This document shows positions 36,993 to 46,759 of a stretch of DNA of 64,000 nucleotides, in pieces. Both the position numbers and the translations under genes were made by a program. The number at the start of each line of letters is the position of its first letter. The first letter of the stretch is position 1. This DNA is from Duganella sp. BJB480 (GTDB lineage: Bacteria > Pseudomonadota > Gammaproteobacteria > Burkholderiales > Burkholderiaceae_D): NCBI GenBank assembly GCA_003416985.1, contig QVIN01000013.1, positions 120,822 to 184,821 of the forward strand, given 5' to 3'. The notes below the pieces were generated by a model, which saw only the letters and a program-made list of their open reading frames with translations, had not been told where the DNA came from and did not search any database.

Positions 36993-39253
36993 GCCAGGAT
37001 AACAACGGAGACCTGAGCCAGTTCTCCATGCTGGACCTGTTCCGCATGGAGGCCGAGAGCCAGACCCAGATCCTCACCGACGGCCTGCTGGCCATGGAGC
37101 GCCTGAAGGACGACGCCGGCGCCGTCGAATCGATGATGCGCGCGGCGCACTCGATCAAGGGCGCGGCCGCCATCGTCGGCCTGGAGGTGGTGGTGCAGCT
37201 GGCGCACGGCATGGAGGACGCCTTCGTCGCCGCGCAGCGCGGCAAGCTGGCGCTCACGCCCAACCGCGTGGACGCGCTGCTGGCCGGCGTCGACCTGATA
37301 CTGCAGCTCTCACGGCTGCAGGACAGCGGCGTCGAAGGCTGGCTGGGCGCCAACGCGGCGCTGATCAGGAAGACGCTGGACACCATCGCCAACATCGCCT
37401 TCCTGCCCGAGCCGGCGAACCTGGCGCCGCCCGCGCCGCCGATGCCTTCGCCGGTGCCGGCGCCGGTGCAGCCCCCCGCGCCGGCCGAGGAAGCGCAGCC
37501 CATTGCGCCGCGCGTGCCGGCCATGCTGAAGTCCGCGCAGAACTTCGACCGCCTGCTGTCGCTGGCCAGCGAGTCGCGCATCAACGCGCACCAGATGCAT
37601 CCCTTCATCCAGGACCTGCAACGCTTCAAGCGCAACCAGAGCAGCCTGTTCGCGCTGGTCGAACAGCTGCACGAGGCGATCGCCAACAGCAGCGACGCCG
37701 GCCTGAAAGAAAAATCCCTGCTGGCGCTGCAAAAAACCCACCCGCTCAAGCAGTTCGTACTTGAGCACATCGCCGACATCGAAGCCTACGAACGCCGCCT
37801 GCTGGCCGTTTCGCAGAACATGGTGGACGAGGTGCTGACGCTGCGCATGCGCCCCTTCCGCGACGGCGTGCAAGCCTTCCCGCGCATGGTGCGCGACCTG
37901 GCGCGCGGCATGGGCAAGGAAGTGCAGCTGCAGATCGTCGGCGAGGACACGCTGGTCGACCGCGACATCCTGGCGAAGATCGAAAGTCCGCTCAACCACA
38001 TGCTGCGCAACTCCGTCGACCACGGCATGGACACGCCGGCGGGCCGCATCGCCGCCGGCAAGCCCGGCGCCGGCATTATCATATTGGAGGCGAAGCACCG
38101 CGCCGGCATGCTCAGTATCGAGATCAGCGACGACGGCCGTGGCGTCGACCTGGAAAAGATCCGCGCCAAGGTAGTGGAGCGCAAGATGGCCAGCGAGCAG
38201 ATGGCGGCCTCGCTGTCGCCCGCCGAGCTGCTGGAGTTCCTGTTCCTGCCGGCCTTCAGCCTGAAGGAAAGCACCACCGAGATTTCCGGGCGCGGCGTCG
38301 GCCTGGACATCGTGCACGAAACCATCCGCGCGCAGAACGGCACCGTACGCATCGAATCGGAACTGGGCGTCGGCTTCCGCACCTGCATCACGCTGCCGCT
38401 GACGCAATCGATCGTGCGCGCGCTGGTGGTCGACATCAAGGGCGAGGCCTACGCGGTGCCCATCGTGCAGGTGGAGCGCGTGGCCAAGGTGCCACGCGCC
38501 GCCATCCACACGCTGGAGAGCAAACAGTTCTTCGATCTGGGCGGCGAGCATCTGGGGCTGGTCTCGGCCGCGCAGGTGCTGGAACTGGGCGACACCGACA
38601 CCGGCAGCGACGAGCTGGCGGTGGTGGTCATCGGCAGCGGCGCGCGCCGCTACGCGCTGGTGGTGCAAGGCATACGCGGCGAGCAAAGCCTGGCGGTGCA
38701 GGCACTCGATCCCACCTTCGGCAAGATGCGCGACATCTCCTCCGCCGCCCTGCTCGACGACGGCGAGCCGGTGCTGATCCTCGACGTGCCCGATCTGCTG
38801 CTGTCGATCGACAAGCTGCTGCACGAAGGCGGCCTGCATCAGCTGACCAAACCCGATCAGGCCGGACGCCGCAAGACCAAGCGCATCCTGGTGGTCGACG
38901 ATTCGCTCACCGTGCGCGAGATGGAACGCAAGCTGCTGCTGGGCCGGGGCTTCCTGGTCGATATCGCCATCGACGGCATCGACGGCTGGAACGTGGTGCG
39001 CAGCGGCGACTACGACCTGGTGATCACCGACGTCGACATGCCGCGCATGGATGGCATCGAGCTGGTCACACTGATCAAAAAGGATATTCACCTGCACAAA
39101 CTGCCGGTCATGATAGTCTCTTACAAAGACCGCCCCGAAGACCGCGCACGCGGGCTCTCGGCCGGCGCCGATTATTACCTGACCAAGGGCAGCTTCCACG
39201 ACGAGACGCTGCTCGATGCGGTCAGCGATTTGATTGGAGAGGCCAGGATATGA
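36989..39253 (+). CDS. wspE: WspE-like CheA/CheY hybrid histidine kinase
   Basis: A 754-residue kinase. It has an HPt domain with H54 in RAAHSIKGAAAIVG, a Pro-rich linker (about 140-170), dimerisation and HATPase regions (LNHMLRNSVDHGMD, ISDDGRGVDLEKI, SGRGVGLDIV), a CheW-like domain, and a C-terminal receiver with phospho-acceptor D681 in LVITDVDMPRMDG. The start is ATG 36989; a longer frame that begins inside wspD is a read-through. It phosphorylates WspR (output) and WspF (adaptation). Confidence 0.95.
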   Translation: MSQDNNGDLSQFSMLDLFRMEAESQTQILTDGLLAMERLKDDAGAVESMMRAAHSIKGAAAIVGLEVVVQLAHGMEDAFVAAQRGKLALTPNRVDALLAGVDLILQLSRLQDSGVEGWLGANAALIRKTLDTIANIAFLPEPANLAPPAPPMPSPVPAPVQPPAPAEEAQPIAPRVPAMLKSAQNFDRLLSLASESRINAHQMHPFIQDLQRFKRNQSSLFALVEQLHEAIANSSDAGLKEKSLLALQKTHPLKQFVLEHIADIEAYERRLLAVSQNMVDEVLTLRMRPFRDGVQAFPRMVRDLARGMGKEVQLQIVGEDTLVDRDILAKIESPLNHMLRNSVDHGMDTPAGRIAAGKPGAGIIILEAKHRAGMLSIEISDDGRGVDLEKIRAKVVERKMASEQMAASLSPAELLEFLFLPAFSLKESTTEISGRGVGLDIVHETIRAQNGTVRIESELGVGFRTCITLPLTQSIVRALVVDIKGEAYAVPIVQVERVAKVPRAAIHTLESKQFFDLGGEHLGLVSAAQVLELGDTDTGSDELAVVVIGSGARRYALVVQGIRGEQSLAVQALDPTFGKMRDISSAALLDDGEPVLILDVPDLLLSIDKLLHEGGLHQLTKPDQAGRRKTKRILVVDDSLTVREMERKLLLGRGFLVDIAIDGIDGWNVVRSGDYDLVITDVDMPRMDGIELVTLIKKDIHLHKLPVMIVSYKDRPEDRARGLSAGADYYLTKGSFHDETLLDAVSDLIGEARI

Positions 39254-40299
39254 AGATCGCCATCGCCAACGACGTCGCCATGGCAGCCGAAGCGCTGCGG
39301 CGGGTCGTGGCCAGCACCGCGGAACACCAGGTGCTGTGGATCGCCCGTACCGGCGCGGAGGCGGTGCGTATGTGCGCGGACAACCGGCCCGACCTGATCC
39401 TGATGGACCTGAACATGCCGGAGCTGGACGGCGTGGAGGCGACCCGCCAGATCATGGAGCAAAGCCCGTGCGCCATCCTGGTGGTGACCGGCAGGCCGCA
39501 GGACAACGTCAACCAGGTGTTCCGCGCGCTGGGCGCCGGTGCGCTCGACGTGACGGCGACCCCGGTATTGCAGGGTAAACCGGACGGCGACCTGGAACTG
39601 CTGGCCAAGATCCGCACCATGGACAAGCTGATACGCCACAGCGGCGGCAACCAGGCGATGATGCCGAAGACCGCCGCCCACGCCAACGGCAATCATCACG
39701 GCTCCGACACGCCCGAAGCGCCGCAGCGCGTCACGTCGCTGCTGGCGATCGGCGCCTCCACCGGCGGGCCGATGGCGGTGGCGAAGATGCTGGCCGGCTG
39801 GAAGCCACCGCGCGGCTGCGCCATCGTGGTGGTGCAGCACATCGACCAGCACTTCGCCGACAATTTCGCCCGCTGGCTGGGGGAGCACCTGGAAATGCCG
39901 GTGCGCTCCGCCGAGGATGGCGACGAACTGGCGGCCGGCACCGTCCTTGTCGCCAAGAGCAACGACCACTTAACGCTGGATCAAAACAATCGATTACGTT
40001 ACGATGCGAATCCGAAGGACTACGCCTATCGTCCTTCGGTCGACGTGTTTTTCCGCTGCGTGGCGCAGCACTGGAAGGGCGAGGCGGTGGGCGTGCTGTT
40101 GACCGGCATGGGCCGCGATGGCGCCGAAGGCCTGCTGGCCATGCGCCGCGCCGGCCAGGTCACCATCGCCCAGGACCAGGCCAGCAGCGCCGTCTACGGC
40201 ATGCCGCGCGCCGCCGCAGAGCTGGATGCGGCGCAGATGATTTTACCGCTGGCGAAAATCGGGCCGGTATTGCGCACCACCCTGGGCGGCAGCACCTGA
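39250..40299 (+). CDS. wspF: WspF-like CheB methylesterase
   Basis: A 349-residue chemotaxis-type methylesterase. The receiver domain has D53 in LILMDLNMPELDG, and the catalytic domain has GASTGGP (Ser), VVQHIDQHF (His) and LTGMGRDGAEG (Asp). It removes methyl groups from the receptors; loss of WspF in Pseudomonas locks the pathway on. It overlaps wspE by four bases. Confidence 0.93.
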   Translation: MKIAIANDVAMAAEALRRVVASTAEHQVLWIARTGAEAVRMCADNRPDLILMDLNMPELDGVEATRQIMEQSPCAILVVTGRPQDNVNQVFRALGAGALDVTATPVLQGKPDGDLELLAKIRTMDKLIRHSGGNQAMMPKTAAHANGNHHGSDTPEAPQRVTSLLAIGASTGGPMAVAKMLAGWKPPRGCAIVVVQHIDQHFADNFARWLGEHLEMPVRSAEDGDELAAGTVLVAKSNDHLTLDQNNRLRYDANPKDYAYRPSVDVFFRCVAQHWKGEAVGVLLTGMGRDGAEGLLAMRRAGQVTIAQDQASSAVYGMPRAAAELDAAQMILPLAKIGPVLRTTLGGST

Positions 40300-40321
40300 T
40301 AGGCATTTAAAGAGAACGCAG

Positions 40322-41389
40322 ATGTCAGAAGCACACGTAATCGCAGCAGATACAGGGCAGTCGCTGACGGCGTTCAAGGCCCGTGTGCTGCTGGTGGACG
40401 ACCAGTTGATCATCGTCGAAGCGGTGCGCCGCATGTTGAGCGGCCAGGACGACATCGAATTCCACGCCGTGAGCGATGCCTCGCAGGCGCTGCAAAGCGC
40501 GCTGCAGTGGCAGCCCACCGTGATCCTGCAGGACCTGGTGATGCCGTCCGTCGACGGCTTCGCGCTGATCCAGCAGTACCGCGCGCGGGAGGAACTGCGG
40601 CATGTGCCGGTGATCGTCCTCTCGGCCAAGGAAGATCCCAAGCTCAAGGCGCACAGCTTCGCCACCGGCGCCAACGACTACATGGTCAAGCTGCCGGACC
40701 AGCTGGAGCTGCTGGCGCGCATCCGCTACCATTCGGGCGCGCATGTCAGCCGGCTGCAGCGCGACCAGGCCTTCCGCTTTCTGCGCGAGAGCGAGCAGCG
40801 GCTGGCCGACGCCAACCTGGAGCTGCAAAAGCTGGCCGCGCTCGACGGCCTGACCGGCATCGCCAACCGCCGCCGCTTCGACGAGTGCATGCGCGTGGAA
40901 TGGCAGCGCGGCCAGCGCGACAAGCAGCCCTTGACGCTGTTGATGTGCGACGTGGATTTCTTCAAGCGCTACAACGACAGCTTCGGCCACCAGGCGGGCG
41001 ATTTGTGCCTGAAAAAAGTGGCCGCCGTATTAACCGAACACCTCAAGCGACCGGCCGACCTGGCCGCGCGCTACGGCGGCGAGGAATTCGCCATTATCCT
41101 GCCGGAGACACCACTGACTGGGGCACTGATCGTGGCCGAGTCGTGCCGCCGCCATCTGGAACAACTGGCCATCGAGAACCCGCTGGCGGAGACCGAATTT
41201 TCCACCGTGACCATGTCGATCGGCGTGGCGAGCGTGGTGCCGTCGCCCTCCTCCAGCATCGAGCAGTTGATCCAACAAGCCGACCAGGCACTGTATGCCG
41301 CCAAGCGCGGCGGCCGTAACCGCGTGATGAACGCGGCCGGCCTGCCTGGTCTCCCCTCCGCATCGAACCAAGGAAAAACAGCAGTATGA
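40322..41389 (+). CDS. wspR: WspR-like diguanylate cyclase response regulator
   Basis: A 355-residue output protein that makes cyclic di-GMP when phosphorylated. The receiver has D71 in [13 protein letters not shown], then a helical linker, then a GGDEF domain with active-site G252-G-E-E-F256 in [10 protein letters not shown]. The inhibitory I-site R243-P-A-D246 lies just upstream. The layout and numbering closely follow Pseudomonas WspR. Its stop overlaps the start of ppnP (ATGA). Confidence 0.95.
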   Translation: MSEAHVIAADTGQSLTAFKARVLLVDDQLIIVEAVRRMLSGQDDIEFHAVSDASQALQSALQWQPTVILQDLVMPSVDGFALIQQYRAREELRHVPVIVLSAKEDPKLKAHSFATGANDYMVKLPDQLELLARIRYHSGAHVSRLQRDQAFRFLRESEQRLADANLELQKLAALDGLTGIANRRRFDECMRVEWQRGQRDKQPLTLLMCDVDFFKRYNDSFGHQAGDLCLKKVAAVLTEHLKRPADLAARYGGEEFAIILPETPLTGALIVAESCRRHLEQLAIENPLAETEFSTVTMSIGVASVVPSPSSSIEQLIQQADQALYAAKRGGRNRVMNAAGLPGLPSASNQGKTAV

Positions 41390-41700
41390 GTGCTCAATTT
41401 GATCAAGTCAGCGTCGTCAAGAAATCGAACATCTACTTCGACGGCAAATGCGTTTCGCACAATGTGATTTTCGCCGACGGCAGCAAGAAAAGCGTCGGCG
41501 TGATCTTCCCTTCCAGCCTGACCTTCAACACCGGCGCGCCGGAAACGATGGAGATCATCGGCGGCGTGTGCAAGGTGCGCCTGGCCGGCGCCAGCGAATG
41601 GCAGACCTACGCGGCGGGCCAGGAGTTCAAGGTGGGCGGCAATTCGAGCTTCGATATCGAGACCGTGGAGACGGTCGATTACGTTTGCCACTTCGGCTAA
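41386..41700 (+). CDS. ppnP: Pyrimidine/purine nucleoside phosphorylase
   Basis: A 104-residue cupin-type protein of the PpnP (YaiE/UPF0345) family, which phosphorolyses various nucleosides. Family features are the N-terminal [28 protein letters not shown] and the C-terminal [21 protein letters not shown]. It overlaps the wspR stop by four bases and so seems translationally coupled to the Wsp operon. A terminator follows at 41709. Confidence 0.93.
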   Translation: MSAQFDQVSVVKKSNIYFDGKCVSHNVIFADGSKKSVGVIFPSSLTFNTGAPETMEIIGGVCKVRLAGASEWQTYAAGQEFKVGGNSSFDIETVETVDYVCHFG

Positions 41701-41708
41701 CGCGTGTG

Positions 41709-41735
41709 ATGGCGGGCCGCGCGCCCGCCATTTTT
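41709..41735 (+). terminator. Terminator after ppnP (end of wsp transcript)
   Basis: An ATGGCGGGC/GCCCGCCAT stem with a 5-base loop is followed by TTTT. It lies between the convergent ppnP and murB genes and slightly overlaps the murB stop. Confidence 0.75.
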
Positions 41736-42762
41736 AAATGAACACCGGCTCCGGCTCCAGTAGCACGCCATAGCGCGCCTGCACGTCCGCCTGGATCGCG
41801 CGCGCCAGCGCCACCACGTCGGCGCCCTTCGCGCCGCCATTGTTGACCAGCACCAGCGCCTGTTTCGGGTACACGCCCGCCGCGCCCAGGTTGCGCCCCT
41901 TCCATCCGCATTGATCGATCAGCCAGCCCGCCGCCAGCTTCTCGCTGCCGTCCGGCTGCGCGTGATGCACCAGCGCCGGGAACTGAGCCAGCAGCGCCGC
42001 GCACTGCGCCGCCGTCACCACCGGATTCTTGAAGAAGCTGCCCGCGTTGCCGATCACCGCCGGATCGGGCAGCTTGCGGCGGCGGATCGCGATCACCGTG
42101 TCGGCCACCTGCTGCGCCGACGGCGTGGCGATGCCCTGCTCCGCCAGCGCCTGCGCCAGTTCGGCGTAGCGCAGGTTGGGCTGCCAGCGCTTGGGCAGCG
42201 CGAAGCACACATCGAGGATGATCAGGTGGCGGCCGCCGTCCTGCTTGAAAATGCTGTCGCGATAACCGAAGCGGCATGCGGCGGCATCCATCGTGCGCGT
42301 CTCGCCGCTGGCAGGATCGAACACGGTCACGCTGTGGAACACGTCCTTGGTTTCGAGGCCGTAGGCGCCGATGTTCTGGATCGGCGCCGCGCCCACCGTG
42401 CCCGGGATCAGCGACAGGTTCTCCAAACCGCCCAGGCCTTGCGCCAGGGTCCACTGCACGAACTCGTGCCAGTTCTCGCCGGCCGCCGCCCGCACATAGT
42501 GATGGTCCGCATCATCGGCCAACACCTCGCGTCCCTGCAGCGCGATGTGCAGCACCAGGCCGGGAAAGTCGCCGGTCAGCAGCAGATTGCTGCCGCCGCC
42601 CAGCACCAGCTTCGGCAAGGAAACCCAGGCGGCATCGGCAAAAACGCCGAGCAGTTGCTCTGTTTTCGTCACGCGCAAATATGCGTGCGCGCTCGCCGCG
42701 ATGCCGAAGGTGTTGAGGGATTGAAGTGGGAACTGGTACTGGATGGCTGACTGTGGATGCAT
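41734..42762 (-). CDS. murB: UDP-N-acetylmuramate dehydrogenase
   Basis: A 342-residue flavoenzyme of peptidoglycan precursor synthesis (UDP-enolpyruvyl-GlcNAc reduction). FAD-binding motifs are LVLGGGSNLL and SLIPGTVGAAPIQNIGAYG. The catalytic Ser is in GNAGSFFKNP and the late Glu is near the C-terminus (LEPEPVFI). This is the type I length. It is convergent with ppnP; the promoter is in 42763-42900. Confidence 0.95.
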   Translation of the reverse strand: MHPQSAIQYQFPLQSLNTFGIAASAHAYLRVTKTEQLLGVFADAAWVSLPKLVLGGGSNLLLTGDFPGLVLHIALQGREVLADDADHHYVRAAAGENWHEFVQWTLAQGLGGLENLSLIPGTVGAAPIQNIGAYGLETKDVFHSVTVFDPASGETRTMDAAACRFGYRDSIFKQDGGRHLIILDVCFALPKRWQPNLRYAELAQALAEQGIATPSAQQVADTVIAIRRRKLPDPAVIGNAGSFFKNPVVTAAQCAALLAQFPALVHHAQPDGSEKLAAGWLIDQCGWKGRNLGAAGVYPKQALVLVNNGGAKGADVVALARAIQADVQARYGVLLEPEPVFI

Positions 42763-42917
42763 GGAGGAAAAACCTGGGAAATTTCATCGATTATAGAGCG
42801 AAACAAGCAAAAAACCAGTGTCGATATGGCGGCTTTCGGCCCGTTGTCCGTTAAAATGTCAGTCTTTGATGCAGCGGATTGAGTGCATGCTGCATGCCAC
42901 ACGAAAAGGAAATAGTT

Positions 42918-43403
42918 ATGCCGTCGTTTGATGTAGTCTCCGAAGCCGATATGATCGAAGTGAAGAATGCCGTCGAGCAATCTCAAAAAGAAATCGCCAC
43001 CCGCTTCGATTTCAAGGGTACGGGCGCCTCGGTCGAGCACAAGGAAAACGAACTGACCGTCGTCGCCGATTCCGAATTCCAACTGCAGCAGGTGCGCGAC
43101 GTGCTCACCAACAAGCTGTCCAAGCGCAAAGTCGATGTCCGCTTCCTGGAAGACGGCGATATCAAGAAGATCGGCGGCGACAAGGTCAAGCAAGTGATCA
43201 AGGTCAAGAACGGCATCGAATCCGACGACGCCAAGAAAATCGTGCGCGTCATCAAGGATAGCAAGATGAAAGTGCAAGCGAGCATCCAGGGCGAGTCCGT
43301 GCGCGTCACCGGCGCCAAGCGCGACGACCTGCAAGCGGCCATGGCCATGCTGCGCAAGGACGTGCCGGACATGCCGCTGGAATTCAACAACTTCCGCGAC
43401 TGA
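42918..43403 (+). CDS. yajQ: YajQ-family nucleotide-binding protein
   Basis: A 161-residue protein with two ferredoxin-like halves. It has the family start [30 protein letters not shown] and the C-terminal [13 protein letters not shown]. YajQ proteins bind nucleotides, including cyclic di-GMP in Xanthomonas, and GTP/ATP in others. The start is ATG 42918, with AAAAGGAAATAG upstream; the in-frame extension back to 42879 lacks a site. It is not in the wsp operon. Confidence 0.93.
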   Translation: MPSFDVVSEADMIEVKNAVEQSQKEIATRFDFKGTGASVEHKENELTVVADSEFQLQQVRDVLTNKLSKRKVDVRFLEDGDIKKIGGDKVKQVIKVKNGIESDDAKKIVRVIKDSKMKVQASIQGESVRVTGAKRDDLQAAMAMLRKDVPDMPLEFNNFRD

Positions 43404-43559
43404 TCCCTCGCGCCACGCCCTCCGTGGCGTCACAATGCTGTAGTACACATGGAGTAGAATCGAACCCGCTCCATGCAATGTGTACTGCCGCGCGACCGCA
43501 TATCACGCATAGCGCCGGGCTTTTCGCCCGGCAACCACTACGGTAGTCTAAGGATAGCA

Positions 43560-44816
43560 ATGAAACGTGTTGATGATTTCCGCCTGCGATTTGGCAAAAA
43601 CGAGTACGTGCCCATCATGGTCGGCGGAATGGGAGTGGATATTTCGACCTCGGAGCTGGCGCTGGAGGCGGCCCGCCTGGGCGGCATCGGCCATATCTCG
43701 GACGCCATGGTCGAAGACGTATCGGACCGCAAGTTCGACACCAGCTTCGTGAAGGACAAGACCAAGCTCTACAAGTTCAACATCAACAACATGGACAAGT
43801 CCGTGGTGCAGTTCGACCTGGAACGCCTGGCCGACGCGCAGCGCCGCCACATCGGCGCCACCATGGCGGCGAAAAAAGGTCCAGGCCTGATCTTCGTCAA
43901 CTGCATGGAAAAGCTGACCATGAACGGCCCGCGCGAAACCCTGCGCACCCGCCTGAACGCGGCGCTGGACGCCGGCGTCGACGGCATCACGCTGTCGGCC
44001 GGCCTGCACTTCGGCTCGTTCGCGCTGATGGCCGACCACCCGCGCTTCCGCGAAGCCAAGCTGGGCATCATCGTCTCGTCGGTGCGCGCGCTGCAGATCT
44101 TCCTGCGCAAGAACGCCAAGCTGGACCGCCTGCCCGACTACATCATCGTCGAAGGCCCGCTGGCCGGCGGCCACCTGGGCTTCGGCATGGACTGGGCCGA
44201 GTACGACCTGATGACCATCACCCAGGAGCTGCTGGACTACCTGAAGGCCGAGAACCTGGACATCCCGCTGATCGCGGCCGGCGGCATCTTCACCGGCAGC
44301 GACGCGGTGCGCTTCCTGGAAGCGGGCGCTGCGGGCGTGCAGGTGGCGACCCGCTTCACCGTCACCAACGAGTGCGGCCTGCCGGCCAAGGTCAAGCAGG
44401 AATACTTCAAGGCGTCGGAAGAGGACATCATCGTCAACGGCATCTCGCCGACCGGTTATCCGATGCGTATGCTCAAGAACACGCCGGCCATCGGCGCGGG
44501 CATCCGTCCGGGCTGCGAATCGTACGGCTACCTGCTGGACGCGACCGGCAACTGCGCCTACATCAATTCGTACAACCGCGAAGTGGCGGCGCATCCGACC
44601 GAGAAGAACATCGTGGTCATGGACAAGACCTGCCTGTGCACCCATATGCGCAACTTCAACTGCTGGACCTGCGGCCACTACACCTACCGCCTGAAGGACA
44701 CCACGCACAAGAAGGCCGACGGCGAGTACCAGCTGCTCACCGCCGAGCACGTGTTCAAGGATTATCAGTTCAGTACGGACAACAAGATCGCGCTTCCCGA
44801 AAAGGAAGAGGCCTGA
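43560..44816 (+). CDS. Nitronate monooxygenase-like FMN flavoprotein
   Basis: A 418-residue TIM-barrel flavoprotein of the NMO/2-nitropropane dioxygenase-like family. Features are PIMVGGMGVDIS at the start, EGPLAGGHLGFG (phosphate/FMN loop), IPLIAAGGIFTGSDAVRFLEAGAAGVQVATRF, and a C-terminal Cys cluster (CLCTHMRNFNCWTCGHYTY) that could bind metal. The start is ATG 43560 with AAGGAT upstream; the long in-frame extension crosses a GC-rich hairpin (43513-43532). The real substrate is unknown; the Cys-rich tail separates it from ordinary NMO. Confidence 0.8.
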   Translation: MKRVDDFRLRFGKNEYVPIMVGGMGVDISTSELALEAARLGGIGHISDAMVEDVSDRKFDTSFVKDKTKLYKFNINNMDKSVVQFDLERLADAQRRHIGATMAAKKGPGLIFVNCMEKLTMNGPRETLRTRLNAALDAGVDGITLSAGLHFGSFALMADHPRFREAKLGIIVSSVRALQIFLRKNAKLDRLPDYIIVEGPLAGGHLGFGMDWAEYDLMTITQELLDYLKAENLDIPLIAAGGIFTGSDAVRFLEAGAAGVQVATRFTVTNECGLPAKVKQEYFKASEEDIIVNGISPTGYPMRMLKNTPAIGAGIRPGCESYGYLLDATGNCAYINSYNREVAAHPTEKNIVVMDKTCLCTHMRNFNCWTCGHYTYRLKDTTHKKADGEYQLLTAEHVFKDYQFSTDNKIALPEKEEA

Positions 44817-44822
44817 ATGAAG

Positions 44823-44851
44823 AACGGCGCTCACTGAGCGCCGTTTTTTTT
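44823..44851 (+). terminator. Rho-independent terminator
   Basis: A perfect AACGGCGCTCA/TGAGCGCCGTT hairpin with a one-base centre is followed by a T run. It lies between the convergent 43560 and 44850 genes. Confidence 0.9.
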
Positions 44852-45785
44852 AACCTTCCGAATTGATCCGGGCAATAAGCGCTTCCAGCACCTCTTCCGC
44901 CCGCTCATTATCCACCTGGCACGTCCCGGCATTCTCATGCCCGCCGCCGCCATACTCCAGCATCAGCGCGCCGATATTGGTCTTGGAGGTGCGGTTCAGG
45001 ATCGACTTGCCAGTGGCGAACACGGTGTTCTGGTTCTTCAAGCCCCACAGCACGTGGATCGAGATATTCGTCTGCGGATACATCGCATAGATGATGAAGC
45101 GGTTGCCGGCGTAGATGATCTCCTCGTCGCGCAGATCCAGCACCACCAGGTTCTTGTGCACAGTGGCGCAGCGGCGGATCTGCTCCTTGCACTTCTCCGC
45201 ATGCTCGAAGTACAGCTCCTTGCGCTCCTTCACGTCCGGCAAGGCCATGATCTCGGCGATCGTATGGTTCTTGCAATAGTCGATCAAGTCCATCATCAGG
45301 TTGTAGTTCGAAATGCGGAACTCGCGGAAGCGGCCCAGGCCCGTGCGCGCATCCATCAGGAAGTTCAGCAGATCCCAGCCTTCCGGATTGAGCACCTCCT
45401 GCTCGTTGAAGCGGGCGGCGTCGCCCTTGTCCACCGCCACCATCATGTCGTGCCAGGAAGCCGGGAACGCCTTCTCGGCGCCGTAGTAGTCGTACACCAC
45501 GCGCGCGGCAGACGGCGCCTCCGGATGGATCACATGGTTCTTGCGCTCGCCCGTATTGCGGATGGTTTCCGACAAATGGTGGTCGAAGGCCAGATGCACG
45601 CCCGGCACGAACGGCAGATTGGTGGTGATGTCATTGTCGCTGATGGCGATCTTACCGTCCTGCATATCCTTCGGATGCACAAACAGGATCTCATCGATCA
45701 TATTCAGGTGTTTTAACAGGACTGCGCACACCAGCCCGTCGAAATCGCTGCGGGTGACCAGACGATATTTTTTTGCTTCTGACAT
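44850..45785 (-). CDS. DHH-family phosphoesterase
   Basis: A 311-residue protein with DHH motifs (TRSDFDGLVCAVLLKH near the start, HLAFDHHLSETI) and a DHHA1-like end with GGGGHENAG. The start is ATG 45785 (MSEAKKYRLV); an upstream in-frame extension is not supported. Such stand-alone DHH/DHHA1 proteins include nanoRNases, pGpG phosphodiesterases and exopolyphosphatase-like enzymes; the exact activity cannot be told. The promoter lies in 45786-45960. Confidence 0.8.
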   Translation of the reverse strand: MSEAKKYRLVTRSDFDGLVCAVLLKHLNMIDEILFVHPKDMQDGKIAISDNDITTNLPFVPGVHLAFDHHLSETIRNTGERKNHVIHPEAPSAARVVYDYYGAEKAFPASWHDMMVAVDKGDAARFNEQEVLNPEGWDLLNFLMDARTGLGRFREFRISNYNLMMDLIDYCKNHTIAEIMALPDVKERKELYFEHAEKCKEQIRRCATVHKNLVVLDLRDEEIIYAGNRFIIYAMYPQTNISIHVLWGLKNQNTVFATGKSILNRTSKTNIGALMLEYGGGGHENAGTCQVDNERAEEVLEALIARINSEG

Positions 45786-46030
45786 GAATGCACCTCTGTG
45801 GATTGAACATGACGATGGGCTTAATAATACAACCCAAACCTGCACGTGGACAGCAATTGTGATGACACGTTGCAATACGTCACATCATCCGCCGGCGACT
45901 TTCGATTGTTAAGAAACGCAAAAGACTCGGAGCATCTGTCTCAATTGTTCAAAAACGACAAACTTGCAATTTGGATTACCTAGAATGGCTGCCGCACCAC
46001 CCCATTCCACCGCAAGAGGAGACCGATACC

Positions 46031-46735
46031 ATGCCGCGCATTTCAATCCTACTTGGCCTGGCCGCCGCAAGCTGCCTGGCCCTGTCCAGCCCCGCGCTGT
46101 ACGCGCAGGCCGCGCAACTGAGCGCATCGCCGCAGTCGCAGCGCGACGGCGCCGCCAGCGCAGTCCGGCGCGATTTCGCCCAGTTCGTCCAATACCAGGT
46201 GCAGAGCCATGCCGGCAGCGCGCCGCAAGGCTTCCCGCTGGAAGTGGCCGACGTGCAGGACTTGAAGGACGCCCGCATCGCCTACGGCTTCCCGGTCTAC
46301 ACCATCGATCCAAGCGACCTGCTGGCCGGCCGCCGCGAGATGAAGTCCATGACCAGGCCGACCGGCATCTGGCGCTTCGTCATCACCCTCCACGACCAGC
46401 CGATCGGCCTGGCCACGGTCGAACAGGTCAACGGCAAATGGGAGACGGTGGCCTACGGCGCCTCCGTGATGGCCAAGGATCTGGACGCGGCCATGGGCGC
46501 CTACGCCAACGCGGAACGCTCGAACGTGCGCGTGCTGCGCATCTACCAGGCCCAGTCCGATTTCCTGGAAGTGAGCTCCGCGCAGAACGGCGCGGTGCGC
46601 TTCGCGCCCTTGCATTCGGCGCGCCAGTCGCTGCTGCTGCAACGCAAAGGCGCCGGCGACGGCCTGCTCGACGCGAGCGACTTGCTGGAGCCGCTGCGCG
46701 TGGCGGTCAAAAAAAATCTGGACAGTACGCGCTAA
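46031..46735 (+). CDS. Exported protein of unknown function
   Basis: A 234-residue protein. The signal peptide is ISILLGLAAASCLALSSPALYAQA, with cleavage expected near AQA-AQL. The mature part has no recognised domain. It contains a WRFVITLHDQPIGLATVEQVNGKW segment reminiscent of PepSY-like or protease-propeptide folds. The ribosome binding site AAGAGGAGA precedes ATG 46031. It lies 24 bases upstream of a secreted papain-like protein, so the two are probably co-transcribed and may act as inhibitor or partner and enzyme. Confidence 0.65.
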   Translation: MPRISILLGLAAASCLALSSPALYAQAAQLSASPQSQRDGAASAVRRDFAQFVQYQVQSHAGSAPQGFPLEVADVQDLKDARIAYGFPVYTIDPSDLLAGRREMKSMTRPTGIWRFVITLHDQPIGLATVEQVNGKWETVAYGASVMAKDLDAAMGAYANAERSNVRVLRIYQAQSDFLEVSSAQNGAVRFAPLHSARQSLLLQRKGAGDGLLDASDLLEPLRVAVKKNLDSTR

Positions 46736-46759
46736 GCCGCGCGGAACAAGGAGACCCAC

